Positions 51,504-53,477 of a stretch of 53,477 nt of DNA are shown piece after piece. Each line of letters starts with the position of its first letter. Within the stretch, counting starts at the first letter, position 1. The stretch covers positions 625 to 54,101 of the forward strand of contig DHWV01000089.1 of the NCBI GenBank assembly GCA_002413355.1, read 5' to 3'. Source of the stretch: Desulfobulbaceae bacterium UBA5173. GTDB taxonomy: Bacteria; Desulfobacterota; Desulfobulbia; Desulfobulbales; Desulfobulbaceae. The notes beneath the pieces were generated by a model. That model saw nothing but the letters and a program-made list of their open reading frames with translations. It did not search any database and had not been told where the DNA came from. The position numbers were made by a program, and so were the translations under genes.

Positions 51504-51548
51504 AAAGCACCTCCGTCAGATATCCGTGAAATCTGACGGAGCTTTTTT
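51504..51548. terminator. Bidirectional terminator overlapping the pilT stop
   Basis: CTCCGTCAGAT-atccgtga-ATCTGACGGAG with AAAAAA before and TTTTTT after. The stem contains the last codons and stop of the pilT-like gene on the minus strand, and also serves bioA from the plus strand. Confidence 0.85.
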
Positions 51549-52598
51549 CAGATACTTGAGGAATCTCGGCTTCTCAATGCAGTTTGTGTAAGCATCCTCC
51601 GGCGCGATCTGCCGCTTGATTAACAAATCCTCAATAGCATCGTCCAAGGTTGCCATGCCGAATTTTTTGCCCGTCTGCATGGCCGAGGGAATTTGATACG
51701 TTTTACCCTCACGGATCAGGTTGCGTACTGCCGGGGTGCAGATCAGTATTTCTAAGGCGGCGCAGCGGCCTTTCTTGTCAATGCGCTTGAACAAGGTCTG
51801 CGAGACCACCGCCTTGAGCGCATCAGCCAAGGTTGAACGCACTTGCCCTTGCTGATCCGCCGGAAAAATTTCCACAATCCGGTCAACTGTCTTCATGGCA
51901 TTCATGGTGTGGAGCGTGCCGAAGACTACGTGGCCGGTCATGGCTGCCTCCATCGCCAACGCAATGGTCTCCAAGTCGCGCATCTCGCCGACCAAAATCA
52001 CGTCCGGGTCTTCACGTAGCGCACCGCGCAAGGCAGAGGAAAAGCTCTGGGTGTGCGTGCCGACTTCGCGGTGGTTGACGATACACTTCTTGCTTTCATG
52101 AACGAATTCGATCGGATCTTCGACCGTCAGGATGTGGCTGCTGTGATTGACGTTGATCTCGTTGATGATCGCAGCCAGCGTGGTTGATTTACCAGAGCCA
52201 GTTGGCCCAGTAACTAAGACCATGCCCTTGGGGAGATCGGCTAATTTCGTGACAACCTTAGGTAGCCCCAGTTGTTCACAAGAAAGGATCGTGCTGGGAA
52301 TTTCCCGGAATACTGCACCAATGCCGTATTTCTGCATGAAATAGTTCGCGCGATAACGGGCCAGACCGGGAATATGGTAGCCGAAGTCAATGTCGCCGGT
52401 CTCCTCAAAGAGCTTGATCTTCGGCTCTGGGCAGATTTCGTAGAGCATGGCTTTCAGCTCATCATTCTCCAAGCGTTTATACTTGACCCGCTCGACATCA
52501 CCCCGGATGCGCAAAATGGGCTGCTGGCCAGCCACCATATGCAGGTCAGATGCCCCCTGCTCGTTCATTAGCTTGAAAAACGCGTCAATCTGAGCCAT
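51516..52598 (-). CDS. PilT/PilU-type retraction ATPase
   Basis: 360 residues; powers retraction of type IV pili. N-terminal PAS-like region (GASDLHMVAGQQPILRI), Walker A GPTGSGKST at 131-139, Asp box TVEDPIEF, Walker B REDPDVILVGEMRDLET and the His box FGTLHTMNA. PilT and PilU cannot be told apart from the sequence alone. It is 18 bp after the LOG-family gene. No other pil gene is nearby. Confidence 0.93.
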   Translation of the reverse strand: MAQIDAFFKLMNEQGASDLHMVAGQQPILRIRGDVERVKYKRLENDELKAMLYEICPEPKIKLFEETGDIDFGYHIPGLARYRANYFMQKYGIGAVFREIPSTILSCEQLGLPKVVTKLADLPKGMVLVTGPTGSGKSTTLAAIINEINVNHSSHILTVEDPIEFVHESKKCIVNHREVGTHTQSFSSALRGALREDPDVILVGEMRDLETIALAMEAAMTGHVVFGTLHTMNAMKTVDRIVEIFPADQQGQVRSTLADALKAVVSQTLFKRIDKKGRCAALEILICTPAVRNLIREGKTYQIPSAMQTGKKFGMATLDDAIEDLLIKRQIAPEDAYTNCIEKPRFLKYLKKAPSDFTDI

Positions 52599-52616
52599 TT
52601 GTCATTCTCCTGTTTC

Positions 52617-53300
52617 TCAGCCTTTAAAAACAACAGTCTTGCGGATATATCTGACGATTTCGTCCGCATTATCCATAACCTCGAAGAGCAGCATGTCCTC
52701 TTCCCCGATTTTGCCACTGCCGACAAGCTGCTGTTTGATCCAGTCGATCATGCCGCCCCAAAAGGTGGAACCGACCATGATGATAGGGAATGGTCGGATT
52801 TTTTTCGTTTGGATCAAGGTCAGTGCCTCGAACAGCTCGTCGAGCGTGCCAAAGCCGCCAGGCAGACAGATGAAGGCCATGCAGTATTTGATGAACATCA
52901 CCTTGCGGACAAAAAAATAGCGGAAATCGAGCGGCAACGTGACATAAGGATTGCCCTTCTGCTCAAAAGGCAGGTCGATATTCAGCCCGATGGACATGCC
53001 GCCCGCCTCGGAAGCTCCCCGATTGGCTGCTTCCATAATACCAGGGCCGCCGCCGGTGACAATGCCGTAGCCGTGTCCAGCCAACTTGCTGCCGATTTCG
53101 CGGGTTAGCTGATAATCAGGATGTTCCTCCGGGGTGCGTGCTGAACCAAAAACCGTCACCAAGGGCCGGTCGACAGCGGAAAGAGCATCAAAACCCTCCA
53201 CAAATTCGGACAATATTCTGAACAGCCGCCAAGCATCCCCTCGGCTCATCTCGTTGAGGCAGTAGGGATTTTCCTGTCTGCTGCTACATTTTAAACCCAT
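52617..53300 (-). CDS. LOG-family protein (TIGR00730 type Rossmann fold)
   Basis: 227 residues from ATG 53300, with AGGAG 5 bp upstream (a longer frame from 53459 is not supported). Rossmann-type TVFGSARTPEEHPDYQ, the signature GGGPGIMEAANRGA and PGGFGTLDELFEALTLIQT (PGGxGTxxE) are intact. The family includes cytokinin-type phosphoribohydrolases and PpnN-like nucleosidases acting on nucleoside monophosphates; substrate unknown here. Probably cotranscribed with the pilT-like gene. Confidence 0.92.
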   Translation of the reverse strand: MGLKCSSRQENPYCLNEMSRGDAWRLFRILSEFVEGFDALSAVDRPLVTVFGSARTPEEHPDYQLTREIGSKLAGHGYGIVTGGGPGIMEAANRGASEAGGMSIGLNIDLPFEQKGNPYVTLPLDFRYFFVRKVMFIKYCMAFICLPGGFGTLDELFEALTLIQTKKIRPFPIIMVGSTFWGGMIDWIKQQLVGSGKIGEEDMLLFEVMDNADEIVRYIRKTVVFKG

Positions 53301-53477
53301 TGTTTCTCCTGAATCCTGAAAAAATCTGCTCTGGCCGTGTTGGTTACAGGCAGGCTCTGCGGATAAGATTTGCCAGGTCATTGTACGCCAGAACGCGGCG
53401 CGAAGGCAATTGGAAACGATCAACTGCCCAGAAACAGGCGAGTTCGAGACCCTGCGCAAAAAAAAGTGAGAGTGGCG

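Overview
The window looks like a chromosomal segment of a GC-rich Gram-negative bacterium, most likely a deltaproteobacterium-type sulfate reducer or relative (Desulfobacterota, perhaps Desulfobulbaceae). This rests on the gap-pgk-tpiA-secG-tRNA gene order, a sigma-54 two-component system, twitching-motility ATPase, FeoAB and the overall flavour of the proteins. It is an inference: there is no rRNA gene in the window to confirm it.

Layout. Bases 1-2918 (minus) hold the 5' part of dnaE with an in-frame homing-endonuclease intein. A hicAB toxin-antitoxin pair (3111-3709) and an AT-rich dndC-dndD-dndE/FtsK phosphorothioation operon (3940-8851, minus) follow. Housekeeping genes rpe and der come next, then a TPR-repeat gene flanked by gene remnants and 23-bp-phased repeats (11023-12794), an aminoglycoside-phosphotransferase-family kinase, and the feoA-feoC-like-feoB iron-uptake operon (13967-16594, minus, with a clear promoter). 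A membrane-bound diguanylate cyclase (plus) overlaps the 3' end of a eukaryote-like fused hisHF gene (minus).

From about 19.8 to 38.2 kb lies the accessory core of the window: four paralogous Roco genes (leucine-rich repeats + Roc GTPase + COR) at 21019, 28747, 30794 and 36038, interleaved with several small toxin-antitoxin-type pairs, a DUF4469 protein, a sigma-54 response regulator and its probable partner histidine kinase. The Roco genes share a conserved promoter-leader cassette, arrays of a GGTACCC dyad repeated exactly every 23 bp, and hairpin elements immediately before ribosome binding sites. Fragments of the response regulator and of a yefM antitoxin are duplicated next to the kinase, showing that this two-component locus was broken up by duplication, deletion and insertion.

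From 38283 to 44006 a complete kdpFABC potassium-pump operon is followed by a short KdpD that lacks the kinase half, so the separate kinase (34017) and regulator (26334) are plausible signalling partners. A bidirectional terminator and tRNA-Leu(GAG) separate it from the glycolytic block secG-tpiA-(frameshifted VOC gene)-pgk-gap (minus). The right end carries queC, an unrecognised winged-helix-like protein, bioA, a pilT-family ATPase and a LOG-family protein.

The most novel candidate is the Roco array with its 23-bp-phased dyad arrays: a paralogous, repeat-diversifying receptor-like gene family embedded in, and possibly co-regulated with, a potassium/turgor-response locus. Similar 23-bp phasing with different dyads also occurs beside the TPR gene and between kdpB and kdpC.
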